In this document: piece after piece, positions 15,447-23,469 of the stretch
How the letters are laid out: every line of letters starts with the position of its first letter
Numbering within the stretch: the stretch's first letter is position 1
NCBI GenBank assembly: GCA_009746045.1
Contig: RPFO01001139.1
Span: 1-32,500, forward strand
Source of the DNA: Mesostigma viride
Taxonomy: Eukaryota > Streptophyta > Mesostigmatophyceae > Mesostigmatales > Mesostigmataceae
DNA length: 32,500 nt
Reading direction: 5' to 3'
The notes under the pieces: model-generated
Seen by the model: only the letters and a program-made list of their open reading frames with translations
Told to the model about the DNA's origin: nothing
Databases searched by the model: none
Program-made: the position numbers and the translations under genes

Positions 15447-16131
15447 AAGGAAAACGTGCAGAGAGCTGGCCAAGGAAAAGGACATAAAGGGACTTTCGAA
15501 GAGGTTCAATTCTGGCTTGTGCGAGGGGGGGTACACGTTGGCAGAGTACCAGCGCTTTGTTCAGAAACAAAAACTGATCGATCTCCTCAAACGACCTCGA
15601 GCCCCCCGCGCAGGGCAGGATGACGGACTCTCCGAGGGCGGAAGTTCTCAAGCAGACGAGGGCGCTCCCCCCCCATCTGTCAAAGGGCCGGACCCGGACT
15701 TCAACCCCGGACCCGGATTGTCAAAGGAGTTCATGGAGGAGAACGTGATGGGCGTGGATAGAAAAGGGCCATACTTGACCTTCGAGTTTAAGGGTAAGGG
15801 TAAAAAACCACCAAAGTATACAGACCAGCAATGGCGCTGGTTGCTACATCAGCATAGGAAATACATGGATGTGTTGGAAGATATCAAGAGAGATATGGCG
15901 AAACGACAGGCCGCCTATGAATCTGTGGTGGTGCCAGCCGGGGTGAAGTTAAAGGAATATATAGGCCTCAAAAAAATGTTAAGAAGAGAGCGCCGGCGCA
16001 AAGAGCCGAGAGGTCCACTCACTGTAGAAATTGTAGGTAAGATGACCAAGGAAGACCGCGAGGCCCTCAAGCTCGCTAGGGAGGCGGTAGACCAGAGGCA
16101 CCCACCTCTCAGGGAAGATAGAATTATTTAG
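15433..16131 (+). CDS. Helical protein with SAP-like N-terminal motif, probably fused to the OTU gene
   Basis: The first sense residues are LNKRKTCRELAKEKDIKG, then RFNSGLCEGGYTLAEYQRF. This resembles the start of the OTU protein (CQHF...LRKKW.VGLCDHYT) and SAP-like motifs. No ATG precedes the motif: only a GTG at 15433 is in frame, and the frame overlaps the OTU ORF by 14 bases just after a 13-C run (15415-15427). One surplus C would separate a single OTU-plus-C-terminal protein. The rest is charged and helical (WRWLLHQHRKYMDVLEDIKR, LKKMLRRERRRKEPRGP). Codon use is more AT-rich than neighbours. The next gene starts five bases after the stop. Confidence 0.6.
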   Translation: MSLNKRKTCRELAKEKDIKGLSKRFNSGLCEGGYTLAEYQRFVQKQKLIDLLKRPRAPRAGQDDGLSEGGSSQADEGAPPPSVKGPDPDFNPGPGLSKEFMEENVMGVDRKGPYLTFEFKGKGKKPPKYTDQQWRWLLHQHRKYMDVLEDIKRDMAKRQAAYESVVVPAGVKLKEYIGLKKMLRRERRRKEPRGPLTVEIVGKMTKEDREALKLAREAVDQRHPPLREDRII

Positions 16132-16136
16132 ATTAT

Positions 16137-16400
16137 ATGAGCAATTATGTACATACTACAATGTCCGTGATAGCCTACCTGCGCTCCTTCCGCGTGTTTG
16201 GCAGTGCTCTATTCGACTGGCTCGCCACGCTGGCGGCCGGTGCCGCGTTCGCTTATTACGCGGGTGGACGCCGCTTGAGGGCGTCCGAGATAGCGGGCTG
16301 GTTCGCCGCATTGGTGGTGATAGGCGAGGGCCTGCACTACGCGCTAGGCCAGAACACGCCCGTCGTTAGAAAAATAGTGTCTTCGTTACGTATACAATGA
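16137..16400 (+). CDS. Small two-helix membrane protein
   Basis: Predicted 87 residues. Two hydrophobic helices: about 22-42 (FGSALFDWLATLAAGAAFAY) and about 54-70 (IAGWFAALVVIGEGLHYALG). The second ends H-Y-A-L-G-Q-N-T-P. A helix followed by H-x3-G-x2-TP is, from memory, a feature of small membrane proteins conserved across several large DNA viruses, so a virion membrane role is plausible. An internal ATG at 16161 is an alternative start. The stop overlaps the next start as ATGA at 16397-16400. Confidence 0.7.
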   Translation: MSNYVHTTMSVIAYLRSFRVFGSALFDWLATLAAGAAFAYYAGGRRLRASEIAGWFAALVVIGEGLHYALGQNTPVVRKIVSSLRIQ

Positions 16401-17386
16401 GGAGCTGCGATGCGAGGACCGCTACTGGGGGTGCGTGCAGAAAACTAGTGCAGAACGGGAGATGCCACTTGCACAGGGGTCAACCGATCGTGCATCGCAG
16501 AAGGGGGCATAGCACGAGGGGGCATAGCACGAGAAGGGGGCTCGCCCCCATTCTTAAAACCATGTATACCACTGTGGATGGAGATCTGGATCTAGACGCA
16601 CTAGGGCGTGCAATGAAGCGCATGCACGTAGACAAGAGTTCCATACAAGACATCCAAAGTGCTATCGACAACTTTAGAGAACTCAAGCCGACAGGGTGGA
16701 AGGACCAGGTCAGAAAGCTGAATATAGCGGAATCCGAGCTGATACGCGAAGAGTTTAACAAGTCCCAGGAGATGCAGAACTGGAATGACCAGTTCCTGCA
16801 CTCCCCGACAAAACGACAACGCCCGGAGGGGGGGCCGTTTACGCGACGGGAGGAGGAGCAGGATCGGCGCGTGAGGGGGTCGGATTATATGAGAGACGCA
16901 AAAAGGGACCAGGCGCGGGTGAAGAAGAAATTCTTGGAGCACGAGTTTGACAGACTTGAGAGGGCCAACCCGGATTACGAGCACAACAAGCAGATGGCAA
17001 AACAAAGGAGGATCGAAAAAAGGCATCGGTTGATTCTTCGGGATTTTCCTAACGGCGTGCCCGCTCGACGACCAGAACATCCGAGTGCCCCGCCAATGCC
17101 GTCTGACACACGGTTTGATAGCGACGGCGAGCTGAAACATATACCGACCGCCCCCCCTCTGCCAGACGATGTGGAGTTTTTTTACAAGGACGGTGTGTTG
17201 CGCATTGTCCCCGATCGGGAGATGCTCCCCCCGTCCGCCCCCCCTCTGCCAGATGGCGAATATGAAAATGTACCGTCCGCCCCCCCTCTGCCAGAAGACC
17301 ACGGGCATAAAACGGGTCAAAAGAGAAAGCGGCGACAGGGCCGGAATCGAGCTAGAGTTTTTTTCGCGTCACTTCTGTATAAATGA
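16397..17386 (+). CDS. Cys-module protein with coiled coil and four P(S/T)AP motifs
   Basis: An intact 329-residue ORF. Residues 4-26 have C-x9-C-x8-C-x2-H (CDARTATGGACRKLVQNGRC). A helical, highly charged middle (about 85-220) resembles the protein at 10,963. The C-terminal 100 residues hold four proline motifs: HPSAPPMP, IPTAPPLP, PPSAPPLP and VPSAPPLP, spaced 15-29 residues, then a basic tail (GQKRKRRQGRNRARVF). P(S/T)AP is the short motif by which many enveloped viruses recruit the ESCRT-I subunit TSG101. A similar role here is inference. A GTATAC ends one base before the ATG. It overlaps both neighbours by ATGA. Confidence 0.75.
   Translation: MRSCDARTATGGACRKLVQNGRCHLHRGQPIVHRRRGHSTRGHSTRRGLAPILKTMYTTVDGDLDLDALGRAMKRMHVDKSSIQDIQSAIDNFRELKPTGWKDQVRKLNIAESELIREEFNKSQEMQNWNDQFLHSPTKRQRPEGGPFTRREEEQDRRVRGSDYMRDAKRDQARVKKKFLEHEFDRLERANPDYEHNKQMAKQRRIEKRHRLILRDFPNGVPARRPEHPSAPPMPSDTRFDSDGELKHIPTAPPLPDDVEFFYKDGVLRIVPDREMLPPSAPPLPDGEYENVPSAPPLPEDHGHKTGQKRKRRQGRNRARVFFASLLYK
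17144..17295 (+). repeat. Repeated CCGCCCCCCCTCTGCCAGA block
   Basis: Three near-identical copies of about 22 bp, starting at 17144, 17230 and 17273, encode the last three P(S/T)APPLP motifs. The spacers between them differ. DNA identity beyond what the protein needs suggests recent duplication. Confidence 0.75.
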
Positions 17387-18306
17387 AGTGCGGTGCGCGT
17401 ACATCGTCAGGCGGGATGTGCGGGATCGTCGTACCAAGAGGGAGGTGCCACCTGCACAGGGGGCAGCGGCGCGTGTCGCGTCACGGGATGCGGTCCAAGG
17501 CCAACAAGCGCTCCCACATCGAGATGGAGGCCGGAATGAAGAAGGACCCGGACGATCCGTACACGACACAGGTGCCGAAGAAGGGCGCGCATGGCACGGG
17601 AGCGTACAGGTCGAGAGCCACAGGGGGGCGTCGCCGCCCCAGGCACCGGATGCGGGCGTACGACGTGGACAATATTGCGGAGAGGTTTGGTGAGCTTAGC
17701 CTGAAGGAACCGAAAGAGGACGCGCCCGGGGTGGCGGAGCTGACAAAGGGGCTAAGTGAGCTTAGTCTGAAGAACGCCGGTGATCTCAGCCGAGATACCA
17801 AACATAAACAAATGTTGTCAAACGGCGGACCCGGCGCCGATTGGCGGGACATGAACCGGGCGACATACGACGATATCGAGGAAATAATGCTCGAATCGAA
17901 AAAACTGAGCAACGTGGATCGTTTAAACTACGGGGCGGCCATGGGAAAGAAAAAACACGCAGATTTTGTTAAGAGACTGGAGGTTGGGTACAACCACCGA
18001 TTTAACCAGCTCTATCCTAAACAGGTGCAGGCGTTCGAGGCGATCAAGCGGGCAAGCGATGACTTAATTGCGCACTTGGACAACGCACAGGCAGAGGCGG
18101 AGGCGAGGGGGGACCTAATGACCACTGAAGAAAGGGAGCGGTTGATTGATAGAAGTGACGAACTTCAGGACATTATAGACAAGACGCGACACGAGTATCA
18201 AAAGATAGAGGATGCCATACGCAGGGTCACGCGGATCAGGGACCGACTGGGGGCAATGAAGACTTACCACGCCACTTCCGCGTTCAGCAAGTTCGGCAAG
18301 GCTTAA
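17383..18306 (+). CDS. Cys-module protein with long helical region
   Basis: An intact 307-residue ORF. Residues 3-25 have C-x9-C-x8-C-x2-H (CGARTSSGGMCGIVVPRGRC then HLHRGQ), nearly the same as the upstream gene. Two short repeats follow: RFGELSLKEPKED and GLSELSLKNAGD. The rest is helical and charged (VQAFEAIKRASDDLIAHLDN, RLIDRSDELQDIIDKTRHEY), probably a coiled coil. Start and previous stop overlap as ATGA; a GTATAA ends directly before the ATG. Its stop overlaps the convergent fibre gene by three bases. Function unknown. Confidence 0.75.
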   Translation: MKCGARTSSGGMCGIVVPRGRCHLHRGQRRVSRHGMRSKANKRSHIEMEAGMKKDPDDPYTTQVPKKGAHGTGAYRSRATGGRRRPRHRMRAYDVDNIAERFGELSLKEPKEDAPGVAELTKGLSELSLKNAGDLSRDTKHKQMLSNGGPGADWRDMNRATYDDIEEIMLESKKLSNVDRLNYGAAMGKKKHADFVKRLEVGYNHRFNQLYPKQVQAFEAIKRASDDLIAHLDNAQAEAEARGDLMTTEERERLIDRSDELQDIIDKTRHEYQKIEDAIRRVTRIRDRLGAMKTYHATSAFSKFGKA

Positions 18307-21021
18307 AAGGTCATCTGGCTCTCGCTGATGACGGACGCGGTGGCGGCCCCGATGGCGCCCATGCTGTTGCCGGACGTCACCGTGTTGGGCGCGGGGTTGG
18401 TGCCGACCCATCCGTTGCTGCCGCCCGACCCGCGCACCTTAACCAGCTGCAGGCCCTCGTTGTTGGAGATGCGGAAACCGTACGTCACCGTCTGGTTGGC
18501 CGCGTACATCTCCCGCCAGCCGTACAGCATCGTGTTGGCCGCCGTGAGCGCCTGGCCGGACACGAAGCGCACGTCGTCGTACCACACGCTACCGACGTAC
18601 CCGCCGTACAGCACCAGATTCGGGTTCGCGCCCAACGCGCCATTGGCCGAGGAAGCCACCAGGGCGCCGTCCAGGTAGAACTTGACCTGCGACCCGCTCA
18701 TGGTGATGCACAGCGTGAACGGCTCGGCGTGCACGGGGGTGTCCATGACGATGGCCGCGTTCACGCCGTCGGAGAAGGTCAGGAAGCCGCCGCTCGAGAT
18801 CTGCACGGCAAGGTAGCCGTACTCGATCAGGTCGGTCAGGAGGGTCAGCGTGGACAGGTCGAACTGGGGCAGCACCTTGATGATCAGAGAGAACGTGCCC
18901 GTGACGTTGGGCGACACGGAGTCGAACTGGGAGCCGGACTCCTTGAGCACGCCGTCCGCGACGGTGCCGCTGCCGCTGAAGGTGGCGCTGCCGACGGTGC
19001 TGGCCTTGGAGGAGGAGAACTCCCACCGCAGCGTGTCGGAGCCGCTGGCCAGGGATGCCAGGTTGACGTTGGTGGCGGGCGCCTCGCGGTCGGCCGCCAG
19101 GATGGTGCGAGAGAGCAGCAGCTGGCCGCCCTCCACGTGCCAGTACGAGCCCGTGTAGTCGCCCTTGTCCTGCGAGGTCTCGCCGGCGCCCATGTGCCAT
19201 GTGAGGGCGCGGCTGCCGAAGGAGGCGCTGCCGTCAACAAACAGGCCCGAGTTCTCAGAAGCGGCATTGGTGGAGGCCACGCCCTTGTTCAGCTTGAAGT
19301 AGTCAATCGAGTAGTTCTGGTTGCTCGATGAAACGGTGTTGCCAAACATGATCGTGTTTGTGTAAGTCGAATCCCTGTAAAAGATATCCGCAATGTTAAA
19401 GGTCGAGCTGGCGCCACTGTTGTATGTCATTGTCGTGTATGCCCCGCCGTCCTTGTTGTAGGAAAGTGTCATGAGACCGCTGGGCCTCGAAAGATCGATC
19501 TTAAAAACGTAGGTGCCAGCCGAGGTCAGGAAACTGTGTGTGTCGGTGAAGTAGTGCGCACCGCTGCTGATCTTCTGCACGTACAACCACACGCCTCCCG
19601 CGTGAGTTCCGAACCTGATGAAAGAGGTGCCCGTTCCAGACTGCTCCAAAGCAAAGAACCCAATGTCACCTCCGGCGCTTGTAGTCAATGCGCTGGTGAT
19701 TGTGATGGGGAACTCAATGGTGACGCTCTCGGTGGAAAGATTCAAGACAGACGACGGAATGCTAGTGTACGCAGACGGGTAGTAAAACGCAGCCCGAGAG
19801 GAAGCGGTCGTGTTGATGGTGAGCTGGCCTCCGCTGACAGACGCGCCGGAGAAAGTGCTCAAGTTGATGTTGTATGCGGCGATCGCGTTGGCCGAGTTGG
19901 TGAACTGGAAGTCCATGATCGCGGCAGACCCGGGCTGGTAGCCCACCTTCACCGTCTTGTCCACGATCTCCAGGTTCCCGCTGGCGTTGGTGCTCTCGAG
20001 CACGCCCGCAACCTTCAGGTCCCCCCCACCACTGTGTTGCCAGTGCTAGTAATGGTGCTGGCGCCCGTCACCGCCCCGACACCGTGAGCGCGCCCGTGAC
20101 GGCCACCGTGCCGCTCGTGCTGGTCAGCTCCAGATTGCCCGCCGAGGTCGTCACCTTGCCGCTGCCGCCCGCGGTGCTGGTCAGGGTCAGGTCCTTCGCC
20201 ACCGTCACGGTGCTCGCCGACGCGGCACTGATGCTGGCGTTCGTCACCGTGATGCCGGCCACGTTCACCTGGTTGGTAGCCGCCCCCGCGGAGGTCAGCG
20301 AGAGCGTGCCGCTGCTGGTGGTGATGCCCGCCGTCTTCACCTTCACGCTGTCCATCACCACCGACCCGGTGCCGTTGGACGACAGGGTCAGGTCGGCGTT
20401 GGCCACGTTGTTGCTGATGCCCGAGGTCTTCACCTTCACGTTGTCCAGGAGCACGGAGCCGGTGCCGTTGCTGGCCATGGTCAGGTTTCCGTTGGCGGTG
20501 GAGGAGGACACGGAGGCGTCGGTGACGGTGACGCCGCCCAGCTGGAGCGCGGCGGCCGAGGACCCGGCAGAGCTGATCGCAAGGGTGCCGCTGGAGGTGG
20601 TGACCGCGTTGTCGGTGAACTTGACGCCCTCCACCAACACCGACTTGGTGGCACCGCCCGAGAGGGTCAGGTCCACGTCGGAGGCCGGCGAGAGGGAGGC
20701 CGCGGAGGCGACCACGTCGGCCATGCGCACCGACCCGGCGTCGGACGAGAGCACGAGGCTGCCGGAAGACGAGTTGACGGTGCTGCCGTCGATGGTAACG
20801 TTGTCCACGGACAGCGCCCCGTCTATGGCGGTGGATCCCACGATCTTGAGGCGGTTGGTCGCGCTGGTGCCGTACCCGTTGTTGGGCTTGATGACGATGC
20901 TGTCCTGCGCCTTGACGACGAGGTCCTTCACCCTCGCGGCGGGGTCGAGGTCGCCCAGGAGAGCGGTTGAGTACATGCGCGCGTAACGGACGTCGCTGAG
21001 CTGGTCCAGAGCGGTAGACAT
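18303..21021 (-). CDS. Fibre/adhesin-like protein (copy 2) with an extra domain; two frame breaks
   Basis: Starts MSTALDQLSDVRYARMYSTA. The N-terminal RVKDLVVKAQDSIVIKPN and the C-terminal YGFRISNNEGLQLVKVRG block match fibre copy 1. The beta-repeat shaft is shorter and diverged (VLLDNVKVKTSGISNNVANA). Two single-base losses, at the four-C run 20074-20077 and the seven-C run 20021-20027 (plus strand), shift the frame by one each over about 50 bases; between and after them sense resumes. Unlike copy 1, it has an additional beta-rich domain of about 220 residues (plus strand about 19,250-19,920), resembling another concanavalin-type fold (FGTHAGGVWLYVQKISSGAH, AGTYVFKIDLSRPSGLMTLS) and written in visibly more AT-rich codons. 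Likely a surface or attachment protein. Confidence 0.75.
19250..19920 (-). other. Extra lectin-like domain with distinct base composition
   Basis: This segment of fibre copy 2 has no counterpart in copy 1, where the conserved middle follows directly on the NLRIEDKTLTLGN-type strand. Codons use more A and T than the flanking GC-rich shaft and C-terminal parts. This suggests a module gained from another gene or retained from a differently evolving copy. Confidence 0.6.
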
Positions 21022-21079
21022 GGTAAAGTTCTATACCGGTAGCATAAGATAAAAAAATGCGTCAGTAATAAGGAGTACT
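21022..21079. promoter_or_regulatory. Divergent promoter region
   Basis: A 58-bp gap between fibre copy 2 (reverse) and the first mosaic paralog (forward). It is AT-rich with CTATACC at 21031-21037 about ten bases before the reverse start, and GATAAAAAAATGCG toward the forward start. Confidence 0.45.
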
Positions 21080-21994
21080 ATGGGGCGCGCAAAAAAAGTC
21101 GGGCACGACATGAGGGCCATAACCCGGTCCAAACGGGGGAGGCCCGACAACGAGCACGAGAAACACGGCACGGGGCGGTCCATAGTGCTCGACGGACGCA
21201 ATTACCCCCTGGATTTTACGTACAGGCCGCGGGTGGTCGATGGCTTGCCTTCAAGGGACGTGGTGGTCAATTACCCAGTTAACTACCCGCACACCGCTCT
21301 CCGGGATTACGCCGACAATCTGGGATCCCTGGTGGTAAATAACCAAGACAACGGGTTGTATTACGCTCTGTTTAAAGTGAACACGGCCAATAGCAACTGG
21401 AGGTCGGATCACGCGAGCCAGGGAGAAAAGGACGCGATGAGCGGTCTCGGCAAAGAAATCTTCTGGAGAGGCGTCGACGCCAACAAGAGACACATGGAGG
21501 ACCCCATCCACGGGAGGGTGTCGCTGTCCGCGGTCGCGAGCACGGGGGGGAGAAAAGCGAAATACGTATCACCCGACCCCGACAACGCCACGAACGACGA
21601 GCCCTGGAGTCTCATCGAAAAGTACCCCGCCACGGCGCGCATGCTGGAGGAAGAAATGGAACAATTACCCCCCGGCAGCGACCCCTACACCTTGATGTGG
21701 GAGAGGGGCGGCGAAATCCAAAACAACATGAAGCTCGTGGACTACTACAAGACGCTCGGCATGGAGGTTGAGGATGACCGTGATGGGACCTGGGTCAATA
21801 TGGCCTCCACCCCGGACAGGATCATGAGGGCGTGCACGGGCCACGGGTGCACCAACCAGCACTGCGTCCACCGCCGGCATTGCAACGTCTGGAACGCCAG
21901 GGGCCGCAGGTGGTGCACCAACCCGGTGGCGGGCAGGAGACGCCGATGCGCACGGCACTCGACACAGCAGTGTAAGGCTCGCGTCCGTAAATGA
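21080..21994 (+). CDS. Cys-module protein, mosaic paralog 1
   Basis: An intact 304-residue ORF. A basic start (MGRAKKVGHDMRAITRSKRG) is followed by a conserved globular part: SIVLDGRNYPLDFTYRP, RDVVVNYPVNYPHTALRDYA, GLYYALFKVNTANSNW, then EIFWRGVDANKRHMEDPIHG. The C-terminal 90 residues (YYKTLGMEVEDDRDG...) end in two Cys clusters: CTGHGCTNQHCVHRRHC, then C-x10-C-x10-C-x2-H, the module seen at the N-terminus of other proteins here. The last 230 bases are about 95% identical by eye to the next gene, while the 5' part is far more diverged. Function unknown; nucleic-acid binding possible. Confidence 0.75.
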   Translation: MGRAKKVGHDMRAITRSKRGRPDNEHEKHGTGRSIVLDGRNYPLDFTYRPRVVDGLPSRDVVVNYPVNYPHTALRDYADNLGSLVVNNQDNGLYYALFKVNTANSNWRSDHASQGEKDAMSGLGKEIFWRGVDANKRHMEDPIHGRVSLSAVASTGGRKAKYVSPDPDNATNDEPWSLIEKYPATARMLEEEMEQLPPGSDPYTLMWERGGEIQNNMKLVDYYKTLGMEVEDDRDGTWVNMASTPDRIMRACTGHGCTNQHCVHRRHCNVWNARGRRWCTNPVAGRRRRCARHSTQQCKARVRK

Positions 21995-22045
21995 CAATAG
22001 GGGGATATTCGGCGTGCGTTTTTTTTTTTTGCGCTAACTAGTATT

Positions 22046-22954
22046 ATGGGGTGCGTGAGGAAATCGACCGGACACAAAAACGGGCACGGGATGAGGGGCA
22101 AACATGTCAGTAAGCGACGCCAAGAAGAACACAAGAGCACCGGGCGGAACATAGTGCTGGACGGTCAAAGCTATCCACTCGATTTTACCTACAAACCTCA
22201 TAGTACTAGTAAAACGAGGGACGTGGTGGTAAATTATCCCGATGGCTATCCGATGACGGCTCTCCGTAGAGAGGCCAGTGATTTGGCATCCTTGCTAGTG
22301 TCAAATAAAAATAAAAAAGGCGATGGGTTGTATTACGCTTGGTTTAATGTTAACACTGCCCCAAGCAACAAGGCATCAGATCACGCTCTCTTGGGGGAGA
22401 AGGAAGCGATGAAAGGCATAGGCAAAGATTTGTTTTGGAGAGGCGTCGACGCGAATAGGCATTTGCTGGACGACCCAGTACACGGTAGGGTATTTCTATC
22501 CGCGCAAGGACATGTGGGGGGGAGAAAGCCTATGTTTGTACCATCCGACCCTAAGGGTAGTCGTGACGATAAATTAAATGAGGCTTGGGCGCTCCTCGAA
22601 AAGTACCCGCAGACAGCAAGTGACATGGCAGAGGTATTCGAAAACCTAAAGAACGCTGACAAAATGGAGGAATATCTGTTGAGGAAGACCGGTCAACTCC
22701 AAGCCAATGAGAGGCTCGTGAACTACTACAAGACGCTCGGCATGGAGGTGGAGGATGACCGTGACGGGACCGCCGTGGATATGGCCTCCACCCCGGACAG
22801 GATCACGAGGGCGTGCACGGGCCACGGGTGCACAAACCAGCACTGCGTCCACCGCCGGCATTGCAACGTCTGGAACGCCAGGGGCCGCAGGTGGTGCACC
22901 AACCCGGTGACGGGCAGGAGGCGCAGATGCGCGCGACACTGTCGAGTCAGATGA
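22046..22954 (+). CDS. Cys-module protein, mosaic paralog 2
   Basis: An intact 302-residue ORF with the same layout as paralog 1 (NIVLDGQSYPLDFTYKP, RDVVVNYPDGYPMTAL, GLYYAWFNVNTAPSN, DLFWRGVDANRHLLDDPVHG). The first 650 bases use noticeably more A/T-rich codons than paralog 1. The last 230 bases (from about 22,711) switch to near-identity with it. Preceded by a run of T (TTTTTTTTTTGCGCTAACTA) before the ATG. The convergent nuclease gene ends near its 3' end. Confidence 0.75.
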   Translation: MGCVRKSTGHKNGHGMRGKHVSKRRQEEHKSTGRNIVLDGQSYPLDFTYKPHSTSKTRDVVVNYPDGYPMTALRREASDLASLLVSNKNKKGDGLYYAWFNVNTAPSNKASDHALLGEKEAMKGIGKDLFWRGVDANRHLLDDPVHGRVFLSAQGHVGGRKPMFVPSDPKGSRDDKLNEAWALLEKYPQTASDMAEVFENLKNADKMEEYLLRKTGQLQANERLVNYYKTLGMEVEDDRDGTAVDMASTPDRITRACTGHGCTNQHCVHRRHCNVWNARGRRWCTNPVTGRRRRCARHCRVR

Positions 22955-22994
22955 AACGCTGGCGGATGGATATAAAAATCCAATCCCCTTGCCA

Positions 22995-23392
22995 CTATTC
23001 GGCGGCGACCTTGGCGGAGAGACACAGGAGGCGTCTCCACAGGGGAGGGGGGGGGTCGGCAGCGACAGCCCCACGCTCTCGTGCAGTGTCACGGCTATAT
23101 CGGCGATCTTGCACACGCTCAGGATGTGTTTCAGCTTGTCGAGCGTTACGTTCGCGGACCACCTGGACCTGAACAGGTGCAGCTCCTTGCTGTGGCCGGG
23201 GTATTCCTTCCCGTACGATATGAGCTGCCCCACGCCGTACATCCAGTTGCCCCATTCCTTCACCTCGACGATCCTGCCCCTCTCGTCGTCCAGGATGTCG
23301 ATCTTCCCCCCCTGACAAACCACCTCGCGCCTGCCCCCCGTCCTCGCGCTGTAGGCCGCCTGGACGTCCTTTTCTTTCACGGGCAGAGACAT
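22995..23392 (-). CDS. PD-(D/E)XK-like nuclease domain protein (C-terminus uncertain)
   Basis: Starts MSLPVKEKDVQAAYSARTGG. The motif order GGKIDILDDERGRIVEVKEWG (D32, E43, K45) followed by MYGVGQLISYGKEYPGHSKE (Q56) fits the PD-(D/E)XK fold: acidic residue, E-x-K and a following Gln. Small proteins of this type occur in large DNA viruses. Recognisable sequence ends near LKHILSVCKIADIAVTLHES. After the nine-G run (plus strand 23047-23055) the nominal frame runs on to 22646, antisense through the conserved end of paralog 2, which is unlikely to be real. Other frames give stops at 22995 or 22726. I give the nearest end, but the true stop is open. Confidence 0.65.
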
Positions 23393-23469
23393 TTACCACT
23401 AGACGCGGTGTTTATTTACCCGTGCACGCGCCCCCCCGGCTGATGGAGTGCTCCTCTTCCTAGGCCTAG

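Noticed and set aside
22646-22990. C-terminal extension of the nuclease ORF antisense to paralog 2
   Set aside because: The forward strand is conserved between two paralogs at protein level; the antisense continuation follows a nine-G run and looks like a frame artefact.
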